NCBI GenBank assembly: GCA_040182905.1
Contig: JARQWU010000122.1
Coordinates: forward strand, 1 to 28,519
From: Barthelona sp. PAP020
Lineage: Eukaryota > Metamonada: BaSk clade
Direction: 5' to 3'
DNA length: 28,519 nucleotides
Below are positions 1 through 7,708 of this stretch, piece by piece. Every line of letters starts with the position of its first letter. The first letter of the stretch is position 1. The notes under the pieces are model-generated. The model was given only the letters and a program-made list of their open reading frames with translations, was not told where the DNA came from and did not search any database. Position numbers and translations under genes: made by a program.

Positions 1-957
1 CTTTATCAGCCAGTAACATTAGATTCTTATTTGTCTTAAGCTCAACTAGTTGTTTTATTATTTGATAAATTTTGAAATACGAGAAATTTTGCTTGATTCA
101 AATTCTGGCGCATTTCTTCACGCTTTTCTTTTTCCCTCCTTGTGAAATGTCCGCTGCGCTTCACAAATTCACGTTAGACGAAAGGGCAAAATTAAAGGCT
201 TTAATTCACACGACAATAATAATAAATTTTTATAAAGATCTTTATTGTTCTCGGTTAGAGTTTGGGGGTACTTGCAACTGAGTCGTTTTGCGTGGATGGC
301 TCAGAACACTCTTAAAAAAAAAAAGAAATACTTTAGGTGTGGATGGGGCGATTATCTAAATAAAAGTTTAATAATCTTTTTCATTCTTACTAATAAAATT
401 TTGATTGTTCTTCTCTGGGTTTCCTTGATGAACCCTTGTAATTCCTTGTTAACCTACTATGTACATTTTTATCCTTCTAATTTACAAATCATTTGATTCT
501 CAGTTGCAATTTTCATTTCAATTTTGATATCCATTGAAATCAAAGGTGTAACAAGAAACATTAAACACATTTATATTGTCTTTTGCGTGAAATTTGTCCA
601 CTTTGCTTCGAATTCTTGTCGATGTGAAGTTGAGAGAAAATCAGAACTCACACTTTGAAATCACAAAAACGAGATTTCACATTCATTTTGCTTTTCATTT
701 CAATGAACTTATGTCAAAGATTCTTTTTAAAAAGTGAAATCATCTGAGTAACAAATTTGGGTCTCTTTGCCTCTCAACCCTTCACCTTGTTCAATATTCA
801 TCAATATCTCACTTTTTTCTTTCTAACCGGTTTTTACTCCATTACAACTTCAAACCAAATAAGTAATCATTGGAACATCTTAAATAACTCCTAAAACACA
901 CAAAAAACGTATAAAACGATAAATTGAATTTACTGAGCTTGATTCATTGCTTGCATG
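1..957. other. Long gap with no intact gene; coding-like fragments and short repeats
   Basis: This is the longest stretch without a convincing gene in an otherwise tightly packed window. It opens with short frames on both strands. On the minus strand, a 43-codon frame runs from 173 down to a TGA at 42-44; it is rich in Lys, Arg and Glu and has no ATG at its left end. In a second minus frame, an open stretch runs from about 300 down to a TGA near 170. On the plus strand a 44-codon frame starts at ATG 147. None resembles a family I know. From about 480 to 760 there are several small inverted repeats and three copies of TGAAATCA. I saw no tRNA box pattern or spliceosomal RNA signature. The right end is the 3' flank of the gene ending at 958. 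Confidence 0.5.
515..742. repeat. Cluster of TGAAATCA words and short inverted repeats
   Basis: TGAAATCA occurs at 535-542, 656-663 and 735-742, and its 7-base core in reverse at 673-679. Three small inverted repeats use these or related words: ATTTCAAT / ATTGAAAT (515-522 with 533-540, 10-base loop), TGAAATC / GATTTCA (656-662 with 673-679, 10-base loop) and TTCATT / AATGAA (694-699 with 702-707). The repeats are seen directly; a regulatory role is only a guess. Confidence 0.4.
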
Positions 958-2580
958 CTAAAATTGAACTCTCATCAATCCCTTCACGTTGTCCGCAATA
1001 ACACAATCCACACCTTCCAAATATTGCAGTTCAGCATATTCGACGACATTATTGTTGTGTCCATATGTAGCCATGAAGAGAGCTTTATCTTTAACGTTAT
1101 GAATGGCTTCCACATTATCAATCAAATGATCTGAAGCCGCAACAATACCAGGCAAACCTAATGTTAACGCCCAATGAACAGCATTTTCAATTCCATTCAA
1201 TCTGTGATCAGCAGAAATGTTGACCAACTTAGCTTCAGTCAAAAATAAAACAGGAAAGAAAGGTTGTTTGAAATGTAACAAAGCAACTATTTCAGCGTCA
1301 AAAGAAGAAAAAACTATTGGTAAATTCGTTCCAAGCTTGAAAGTCTCATCTAATATCTTATCTACGTATTTATTCTTCTTCATGTAGACAAAATGATGAT
1401 GGTCAATCTCTTCTACAGTTGGATACTTAATCTCCACATTCAAAATTATATTTTTCCCTTGTAAATGTTGTAAAGTACTTTGATATGTTGGTGACACATC
1501 AGCCAATGTCAATGGAGCGTCTAATCTCAAATCACCATCATCATTCATTGATCTGGCTTGAGAAATGAAATTAGCCTGCCTCTTTAAATCTTCAAAGTCG
1601 GAAAAAGAAACAACTTTTCTATCTTTTTCAGCATCAGGACAATCAAGAAAATCTTCTTTTGAACCAGCGCAAAACGCGTGCTTTTCATAAATTCTGCGAG
1701 TAAATGAAAAAAAAGATGAGCTATCCATCTGACATATTGCTTGAACCCTATTTTCAGCAGTTCGTAAAAAGAAATCGTGAAAAATTATCAACTCTTCGTC
1801 TTTAGTTGGTTGGACATCAAATTCTATACCATCGATACCATTATCGATAGCTTGCTGAAATGATAAGAAAGTATTTTCAGTAATTGGAGTTCTAAAAGAC
1901 TCTTTTTTGGAAGAAGCACCAAAGCCTCTATGGCCTATCCTCAATTTACCCTTTAAAAATACATGCTTCAAAGGTTGTAAAATTGTAGGATTAGCGGTCA
2001 ATTGAACAGGTTTTTGACTATTAAATACAGTTTGCGGTAAAATATTGCGTGGTCTTGTTAACTTTTTATTTTCATTAGCTTCAATAAAAGCATTGATTCT
2101 TTGTATATAATCTCTATTCTCATCAAAATTCTTCATCCAATTTGAATAGAAATCAAAGGTTGATTGACTAAATTTATAAGGCAAAGAAATGCAAAAACTT
2201 AAGGTTAAAGAACCAATAACATCAAAAGACTTTTCTCCAACAATTGGTCGCGAAATTTGGTCATTCAAAGTATAAAAATCAGTCGATAAAAAGAAACACT
2301 TTCCAATCACACGAGAACCTCTGAGAATTTTTATGGTAAATCTGAGTGTTTCTAAAGATTCAAATTGAAAAGTATGCCAACGTTCTTGAATAGTGTTTGT
2401 CTCTCTAATAAACCTCTCAACACCACCAGTCACTAATACTTGTTCTGGATTATGACAAAAAATTTCAAATTTTAAACCTGGTAAAGCATTATCTAATCGC
2501 AAAGGAGGAATGATTTCTTCCTTATCTTCATAATTCCTTCCACCTAACCTCAATAATATGATGGATGGACTGTAAATCAT
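958..2580 (-). CDS. GPCPD1: GDPD-family glycerophosphocholine phosphodiesterase (Gde1/GPCPD1-like)
   Basis: A 540-residue protein predicted to hydrolyse glycerophosphocholine and related glycerophosphodiesters to glycerol-3-phosphate and the free alcohol, recycling deacylated phospholipids, probably in the cytosol. The C-terminal GDPD barrel begins near residue 213. It shows the HRG motif (217-219), the Glu of ENTFLSF (235), EFD (253-255), HD (268-269) and EIK (383-385), which are the family's metal and catalytic positions. Residues 30-135 resemble the C2-like segment that precedes GDPD in fungal Gde1. The SPX and ankyrin regions of Gde1 are absent. Residues 138-210 look like a linker. The ATG is secure because an in-frame TAA lies four codons upstream and no other Met intervenes. 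It ends in TAG. It is divergent from the 2775 gene, 194 bp away. Confidence 0.9.
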   Translation of the reverse strand: MIYSPSIILLRLGGRNYEDKEEIIPPLRLDNALPGLKFEIFCHNPEQVLVTGGVERFIRETNTIQERWHTFQFESLETLRFTIKILRGSRVIGKCFFLSTDFYTLNDQISRPIVGEKSFDVIGSLTLSFCISLPYKFSQSTFDFYSNWMKNFDENRDYIQRINAFIEANENKKLTRPRNILPQTVFNSQKPVQLTANPTILQPLKHVFLKGKLRIGHRGFGASSKKESFRTPITENTFLSFQQAIDNGIDGIEFDVQPTKDEELIIFHDFFLRTAENRVQAICQMDSSSFFSFTRRIYEKHAFCAGSKEDFLDCPDAEKDRKVVSFSDFEDLKRQANFISQARSMNDDGDLRLDAPLTLADVSPTYQSTLQHLQGKNIILNVEIKYPTVEEIDHHHFVYMKKNKYVDKILDETFKLGTNLPIVFSSFDAEIVALLHFKQPFFPVLFLTEAKLVNISADHRLNGIENAVHWALTLGLPGIVAASDHLIDNVEAIHNVKDKALFMATYGHNNNVVEYAELQYLEGVDCVIADNVKGLMRVQF

Positions 2581-2774
2581 GACAATTTATGACAATATGT
2601 ACGAAAGTCAAGGGGAAGAAATTGGTTTAATTTTGTCCTGAGGTTTTTTGTGATTTAGAAACACCCTTAAAACACACTAATTGAATTCTTATAAATAGTT
2701 ATTATATCAATAAAGATAAAAAACTTTAAAAATATTTATTTTTTAAATTTTTTATTAAATAACAATGTTATTCA
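2581..2774. promoter_or_regulatory. Divergent intergenic promoter region
   Basis: A 194-bp AT-rich gap between two genes reading away from each other, so it must hold both promoters. The last 60 bases before the right-hand gene are almost pure A and T. No recognised factor site is visible. Confidence 0.4.
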
Positions 2775-2782
2775 ATGGATGA
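2765..2782 (+). promoter_or_regulatory. Upstream ORF overlapping the start of the 2775 gene
   Basis: An ATG at 2765 opens a five-codon frame ending in TGA at 2780-2782, out of frame with and overlapping the main ATG at 2775. If the transcript includes 2765, this would reduce translation of the main frame or force leaky scanning. If transcription starts downstream of 2765, it has no effect. Confidence 0.35.
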
Positions 2783-3113
2783 GTATTCCGAACAAATAAT
2801 TACACTAATTAATGAAGAATTAAAAGAAATTACTCAGGAATCAACAACTTTCAATTTATCTCAATCCGAATTATTAGAAATACCTGATTTTAATGATGAA
2901 ATTTCAGAAAAAATTGTTGAGTTGAATCAAATAAATCAAAGAATAAAAAATTATCATGAATTTGGAGATTCAATTATTAATGAACATAAATTACATATTA
3001 TTGAATTAAGAAATCTTGTTAAAACTATGAAATTAAAAAAAATCAAACTTTGGAAAGAAGTTAATTCCAAGAAATATGAAAGATTGTCAAATATTAAACA
3101 AGTGATGGATTAA
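2775..3113 (+). CDS. Small coiled-coil protein of unknown function
   Basis: A 112-residue protein I do not recognise with certainty. It is acidic at the N-terminus (residues 1-45) and Lys-rich from about 70 on. Heptad-like spacing of Ile and Leu from about 45 to 105 predicts a coiled coil, and no signal peptide or membrane segment is seen. The residue 45-105 stretch has a loose resemblance to KxDL/BLOC-1 and BORC-type small coiled-coil subunits, but the KxDL motif itself is missing, so I leave the function open. The frame is clean and its AT-rich codons match its neighbours, which supports a real gene. It ends in TAA at 3111-3113 and converges on the NFX1-like gene 309 bp downstream. Confidence 0.6.
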   Translation: MDEYSEQIITLINEELKEITQESTTFNLSQSELLEIPDFNDEISEKIVELNQINQRIKNYHEFGDSIINEHKLHIIELRNLVKTMKLKKIKLWKEVNSKKYERLSNIKQVMD

Positions 3114-3422
3114 TTAAGTCTGTTTTGATTGTTATTAGTGTTATTTATGATTAATTGATGAAAAAAAAGGCAAAATTTTTATGATAATGTTCAATTTGAA
3201 AGATTTTTTGTAAATATGAAGCATTTTTTATTATTATGGGTGCAATTGTGATCAAACCATTGTTTATATTGTATATTTTGAAAATATTGACAATGTTGAT
3301 AAATAAAAAGAAAAAAATGAGGAAATTCCAACAAAAGAAATGATGTGCATGATTGGAACACTTTTCTATTTCAAAATTTCAAAACAGCATGAATAATTAA
3401 CAACAAACCATAAATACTATAT
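3114..3422. other. Convergent intergenic region (two 3' flanks)
   Basis: A 309-bp gap between the 3' ends of two converging genes. It is A/T-rich, with a possible AATAAA polyadenylation signal for the left gene near 3301. I see no gene, RNA or repeat family in it. Confidence 0.4.
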
Positions 3423-6400
3423 TCACATCAAACCATCAAACATATTCTTTTCTTTCAAAGAATCCTTTTCTTCGTTTTTACTCTTCATTTTTTCTTCTTT
3501 CATTGATTTCAATTGAGCATTAACAGCTTCAATATCAGGTTTCCAGGCATTCAGTGAAGGTTTAAATTTTTCAAATTTACTTTGACCATCATCATTATTT
3601 TCAACACTCCACCTTTTATTCTTTTTTCTGTTAAACTTAGGATGTTTCCTAACAGGAAAAACCATTGAATGTAAATCTTCAAAAGCATCTAGAGCTGAGT
3701 TTCTGTCTGTAAACATCAAAATTATTTCATTATCATTCAACCATTTCAAGGAATAAGACATGGATAAAGGCAACAAATACTCAATTACATCTGTTGTTGT
3801 ATAAGAAACAGGCAAATCAAAAAGTATCAAACTGCGATCAAATCTAACGTTTTCCATCTTTTCAATCAAAGGAACTTCAATCAACTTGGACAACAAAGGC
3901 AAAGGCTGTTTTAATTCACTTTCTAAATATCCATTTTTCAAAGCCAAATGACATTCAAATTGTTGATTCTTTGTGTGAAAACTGCAATGAATTGGACCCC
4001 ACAAAGGAATATATGTTTCAATCAACTCTTTTTCGTTATTATTCGTAAATTCTAAATAGACATCAGACTTATCATGGAATATCAATTTTATCAATAGAGT
4101 GTCCAATTTTTCAATAATAGAAGGGTTACTTCTGGCTAATTGAATCAACTCAGGATCGAATTCCGTGGAATGTTTGAAAAAGTTTTGATTAATCAAAGTT
4201 AGACCACCGATTTCCATCATGTTTTTAAGTCGCTGTTTCTTTTGTTGGTGTTTCACACATTCTTCATCACATTTTATCATTGTTCCATCACACAAACCAC
4301 TAACAGTATTAAACCCACATGAACAAGTTCGAATGCCAACAAAACTACAAGCTGGACAAGGATCATTCGGATGACACATAGTTTTGCATATATGTCCACA
4401 TTCCAATTTCTTTCCACATTCGCGATGACATGAACGAATTTTAGAGCGGTCATCACTGCAATATTCATCTGGCGGATGACATCTACGATGACAAACGTGA
4501 TGTCCACAACACAAAATTTTTTCACAAATATTCTTACATCTAGCTGATTCCCCGCCACATTGTTGTTCCTTCATTTCTTTTCCACAAGCACAAGGCTTAA
4601 CAACAAGTTCAGTACAAGATGGACAATTTCCTTCATGGCATCTTGTTTTGCATTTATGTCCACATTTTAATATCTTCTCACAAATATTTTTGCAACATGG
4701 TACAGTAGTGCCACAAGGTTGTGGTGGATTAAGAAGCGTTTTACCACAGGGACAAGTAATTGGTTCAAGAATCATGTAGCCACAAGGAGGACATGGTCCA
4801 GGATGTCCACAAGCCTCTTGACAAGTGTGTCCACAAGATAGTGATTGTCCACATTTCTTTTCACAAAAGTGACTGTTAGGAATTGATCGAAGTGGACAAC
4901 ATTTTTTACGACAAATATGCTTTCCACAATTCAAAAGACGACCACAGACAGTTTGGCATGAGGGTTCAACACCATTAGCAAGATCTAACGAAGAAATCTT
5001 AATAATCTGTGATCCACATCTACAAGGAACTTGAATAATCTCCTTAGTAATTGGACAAGGTCCATCATGACAAGGTTGATTACAAACGTGACCCGGATAT
5101 GCTGAGAGAGGTTTTCCACAAATCTTATCACAAGTTAGTAAAGGGTCTGAACAACTAAATCTCCCATGTTGATGCATTTGGGTCTTTCCACAGGCACAAG
5201 TTTTTCTGGTTCTTGGATTTCTGTCACAACGTTTGCATGGTCCTTCATGACAGGCAAAAACACACCTACATTCACCGCAATCGAGTAATTTATCACAAAC
5301 CTGATCACATGAACAAATCTTTTCAATGATTCCATCATTATTTGGTCTCAAATGAAGAGGAACATTGCCACATTCAACAGTCGAAACTGTTTTACCACAA
5401 AAACAACTAACTTTTACAAGAGCTTCACAGTTAGAAAGCTTTTTCAAATTTTTATCCAAAACTGACCCAGGATGCCAAAATTCTGATCTTACATACTTAC
5501 TCGGAATCTCTTGTAACGCCATTTTTTGTTGAAATTCTATTTCAGGTTTAATATCACTGTTATTATCAAAACCACAAAACTCACAAAGTCCACTTGAATT
5601 TTGATATATTCCGCAACCTGAACAAATCTTTGCCAGTGGTTTTTTACTGACGCATACACTAGAATGGCAAATCCTTTGACAATAATGTCTACCACAATCT
5701 AAAAGCTTCCCACAAATGTTACCACAAGACCGAACTCCTTCATCATTCAAAAGGGCGCATGGTATTGTCATTTCTTGTTTGCCACAGTAACATTTATGAG
5801 TGGAAGTCAGATTACATGTTGAGCATTGTCCTGCATGACAAGGCAAAAAACACTTGTGACCACAAGGCAATTCCTTGCCACATTGAGCTGAGCAACAACC
5901 GGGTGAAATGCCATTTGTTAATTGGGGATTAATAGAATGTCCTCCAAAACAACGAAATAATGGAGGATCAACAACATGTCTACAATGTGGACATTTGGCT
6001 GGAAAAGTAGCTAAAGCACGAGTTGCACAACTAAAATGAAGGATCACATTGCAACGTTGACAATTCCAAAATTTCACCAGCTTTCCATCCCTAATAGGGT
6101 GAATCTTTTGAAAACAAATCGCACAAATCGCATTTCCTTCAGCAAATTCTTTGGTTTTTGTCAGTGCTTGTCCTCTAAAACCCAAAGAATTCCAATCAAT
6201 GGTAGACAAAGAAAAAGGTACTGTTTCTTGAAAACATTGTGCATCTAAATTAAACTTGTTAAAAGAAGATTGGCTTTTTGATGATGAAAACGTTTCATTT
6301 GACTCTTCTTTTTGAGATTTCAACAAAAGTCCTTCAAATTCACTGCTAAAGCTTTTTTCAGTGCTTTTTTCATGATCCATTTGTTTGCTTTGTTTTTGCT

Positions 6401-6674
6401 TTTGTTTTTGTTTTTGTTTTGGTCTTTCTTTAATGTTTTTTCCTTTGTCAAAATCCAAACTACTTCCTTTTTTTTTAAAATCTGTCAAGTTTTGTTCAAA
6501 ATAAGATTCATCATTTTCTTTGGAAAAAGTTACCATAAAATTCTTCGTCGTTTCATCTTTCAATTTTTTTGAGTTAACACTTTTGGGTTTTCTTTGATAA
6601 TTTCTTTTCTTCTTTTTCACATTTAACTCTTTTGTATTTTGATTATTCGTATTCGTTTTTGGTTGATCAGACAT
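3423..6674 (-). CDS. NFX1: NFX1/FAP1-type zinc-finger protein with RING
   Basis: A 1083-residue nuclear zinc-finger protein of the NFX1/FAP1 family, whose members act as transcription regulators or ubiquitin ligases. A basic N-terminus (about residues 19-30) looks like a nuclear localisation signal. A Lys-Gln repeat lies at about 84-98. A RING/PHD-type Cys-His cluster spans about 184-232. Nine NFX1-type fingers of the C-G-K-x-L-x-C-G-H-x-C pattern follow between about 266 and 780. Around 855-930 sits a region in the place of the R3H domain, but the R-x3-H residues appear as Lys and Glu. Residues 945-1010 look like an RRM fold, followed by a charged tail. The start is the ATG at 6674-6672; the codon before it is TTG, not a eukaryotic start. 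It ends in TGA. Confidence 0.9.
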   Translation of the reverse strand: MSDQPKTNTNNQNTKELNVKKKKRNYQRKPKSVNSKKLKDETTKNFMVTFSKENDESYFEQNLTDFKKKGSSLDFDKGKNIKERPKQKQKQKQKQSKQMDHEKSTEKSFSSEFEGLLLKSQKEESNETFSSSKSQSSFNKFNLDAQCFQETVPFSLSTIDWNSLGFRGQALTKTKEFAEGNAICAICFQKIHPIRDGKLVKFWNCQRCNVILHFSCATRALATFPAKCPHCRHVVDPPLFRCFGGHSINPQLTNGISPGCCSAQCGKELPCGHKCFLPCHAGQCSTCNLTSTHKCYCGKQEMTIPCALLNDEGVRSCGNICGKLLDCGRHYCQRICHSSVCVSKKPLAKICSGCGIYQNSSGLCEFCGFDNNSDIKPEIEFQQKMALQEIPSKYVRSEFWHPGSVLDKNLKKLSNCEALVKVSCFCGKTVSTVECGNVPLHLRPNNDGIIEKICSCDQVCDKLLDCGECRCVFACHEGPCKRCDRNPRTRKTCACGKTQMHQHGRFSCSDPLLTCDKICGKPLSAYPGHVCNQPCHDGPCPITKEIIQVPCRCGSQIIKISSLDLANGVEPSCQTVCGRLLNCGKHICRKKCCPLRSIPNSHFCEKKCGQSLSCGHTCQEACGHPGPCPPCGYMILEPITCPCGKTLLNPPQPCGTTVPCCKNICEKILKCGHKCKTRCHEGNCPSCTELVVKPCACGKEMKEQQCGGESARCKNICEKILCCGHHVCHRRCHPPDEYCSDDRSKIRSCHRECGKKLECGHICKTMCHPNDPCPACSFVGIRTCSCGFNTVSGLCDGTMIKCDEECVKHQQKKQRLKNMMEIGGLTLINQNFFKHSTEFDPELIQLARSNPSIIEKLDTLLIKLIFHDKSDVYLEFTNNNEKELIETYIPLWGPIHCSFHTKNQQFECHLALKNGYLESELKQPLPLLSKLIEVPLIEKMENVRFDRSLILFDLPVSYTTTDVIEYLLPLSMSYSLKWLNDNEIILMFTDRNSALDAFEDLHSMVFPVRKHPKFNRKKNKRWSVENNDDGQSKFEKFKPSLNAWKPDIEAVNAQLKSMKEEKMKSKNEEKDSLKEKNMFDGLM
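6391..6421. repeat. TTTTTG microsatellite inside the NFX1-like gene
   Basis: About four imperfect copies of a 5-6 base T-rich unit ending in G (plus-strand view). On the coding strand they encode alternating Lys-Gln residues (about 84-98) in a disordered part of the NFX1-like protein, so length changes in multiples of two codons would be tolerated. Confidence 0.7.
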
Positions 6675-6849
6675 CAATTATGAATGAATAAAATGCTTTT
6701 TGTTTGTATTTGTCGAAATAGACTCTACATATCTAATTTTTATTTTATTTTATTCAGCACTTACATTATAACTTTTGAAACATAAACCTTCTGAAGAAAA
6801 AACCAGAATAAACAATAATTTATAAAATAAATAATGACCAAAATATAAC
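6675..6849. promoter_or_regulatory. Intergenic region between two minus-strand genes
   Basis: 175 bp separating the 3' end of the thiamine pyrophosphokinase gene from the start of the NFX1-like gene. It should contain the terminator of the first and the promoter of the second. It is A/T-rich with no recognised site. Confidence 0.3.
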
Positions 6850-7539
6850 TTATTCGTAATCAACTGTTAAAAAGAAAGTTCCATTTGAACGTATTGATAT
6901 TGAATTGGAATCATTAAAATTTGAAGAACTAAAAAAATTAGACGATATTTCGGCATCATCTAAATCCCAATGAAAACCTTTGGTAGTAACTCTCACATTA
7001 TCAAAAGAAAACAACCCCATTTTAAATGTTTTATCTTTTTCGAAGTGAAAATGTTGAATTTCACTATTTAATACATATATATAACTTTCATCGCTTTGTA
7101 CTATACATAAAGGAATTGAATTACGTTTAACAAAATCAAAACAAATGAAAAAAGTCGAAAGAGTATGATCAAGTCTACCTCCCAAAGCACTTAAAATGGT
7201 GAGAAAATAATTGTCTCCTTTATATTCCTTTTCAATATATTGTAAACATTTTTGTAAATCATTTGTATTTTGACAACTTGAAGAGATCTTTGGAATATTT
7301 GGAGAAAGCGACAACAAATCAATGCTATCAAAATCACCAATAATCAAATTAGGTTCAAATAACGATAAATTGCTCTTTAAAAAGGAATTATAACCACCAT
7401 CTGCAGCAATTCTAAGATTTGATTCATTCCAAATTCTCTGATTCGTCAATAATTTTTCAAAATTTGTAACGGGAGCATTTAACAATAAACAAATTTGCAG
7501 TCTTTTCAACTCTTCATGGCGAGAAATTAAAAAATCCAT
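6850..7539 (-). CDS. TPK1: Thiamine pyrophosphokinase
   Basis: A 229-residue enzyme that transfers pyrophosphate from ATP to thiamine, giving the cofactor thiamine diphosphate. Length is close to animal TPK1 and shorter than yeast Thi80. Family motifs are in order: ADGG (46-49), GDFDS (68-72, metal/ATP binding), a TND segment (92-94) in place of the usual T-x-D, and GGRLDH (120-125). The C-terminal thiamine-binding half has G-F-x-W-D-L (188-193), S-N (200-201) and an S-I-x-I strand (213-216) leading to a T-V end. The ATG is directly preceded by an in-frame TGA, so the start is certain. It ends in TAA. It is divergent from the FIST-cyclase gene across 169 bp. Confidence 0.93.
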   Translation of the reverse strand: MDFLISRHEELKRLQICLLLNAPVTNFEKLLTNQRIWNESNLRIAADGGYNSFLKSNLSLFEPNLIIGDFDSIDLLSLSPNIPKISSSCQNTNDLQKCLQYIEKEYKGDNYFLTILSALGGRLDHTLSTFFICFDFVKRNSIPLCIVQSDESYIYVLNSEIQHFHFEKDKTFKMGLFSFDNVRVTTKGFHWDLDDAEISSNFFSSSNFNDSNSISIRSNGTFFLTVDYE

Positions 7540-7708
7540 TCAACCAAGATACATTTTCATAAATTTTCAAAACAAGAAAATTTAGAAATTAACTGTGATA
7601 AAATGTAACAAATTAAACAAAATTTACAAAAAAAATTTGAATGTGACTTTGACATTTCAAGAATTGAAAAAAGGGAAAAAAAAAACGACCCAAAAAATTT
7701 CCATACAA
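7540..7708. promoter_or_regulatory. Divergent promoter region, TPK1 / FIST-cyclase
   Basis: 169 bp between two genes reading apart. A GTG-initiated open frame covers 7595-7708 in phase with the right-hand gene, but it is Lys-rich and low in complexity, and I treat it as untranslated leader. No recognised factor site. Confidence 0.4.

Noticed and set aside
245-496. 83-codon frame with a hydrophobic segment
   Set aside because: Starts at a non-ATG codon, has a Lys run from an A tract and no recognisable family; kept only as part of the gap description.
600-640. tRNA-like B box around TTCGAATTC
   Set aside because: It lacks the GG before and CC after the T-loop core, and no A box or acceptor pairing was found.
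6312-6572. Phe-rich plus-strand frame that looks like a membrane protein
   Set aside because: It is the antisense of the Lys-rich N-terminus of the NFX1-like gene; AAA/AAG codons read as TTT/CTT on the other strand.
6675-6677. Start of the NFX1-like protein one codon earlier
   Set aside because: The codon is TTG; the ATG follows directly at 6674-6672.
7595-7708. 38-residue N-terminal extension of the FIST-cyclase from GTG
   Set aside because: GTG is not a normal eukaryotic start, and the extension is Lys-rich low complexity; the first ATG is at 7709.
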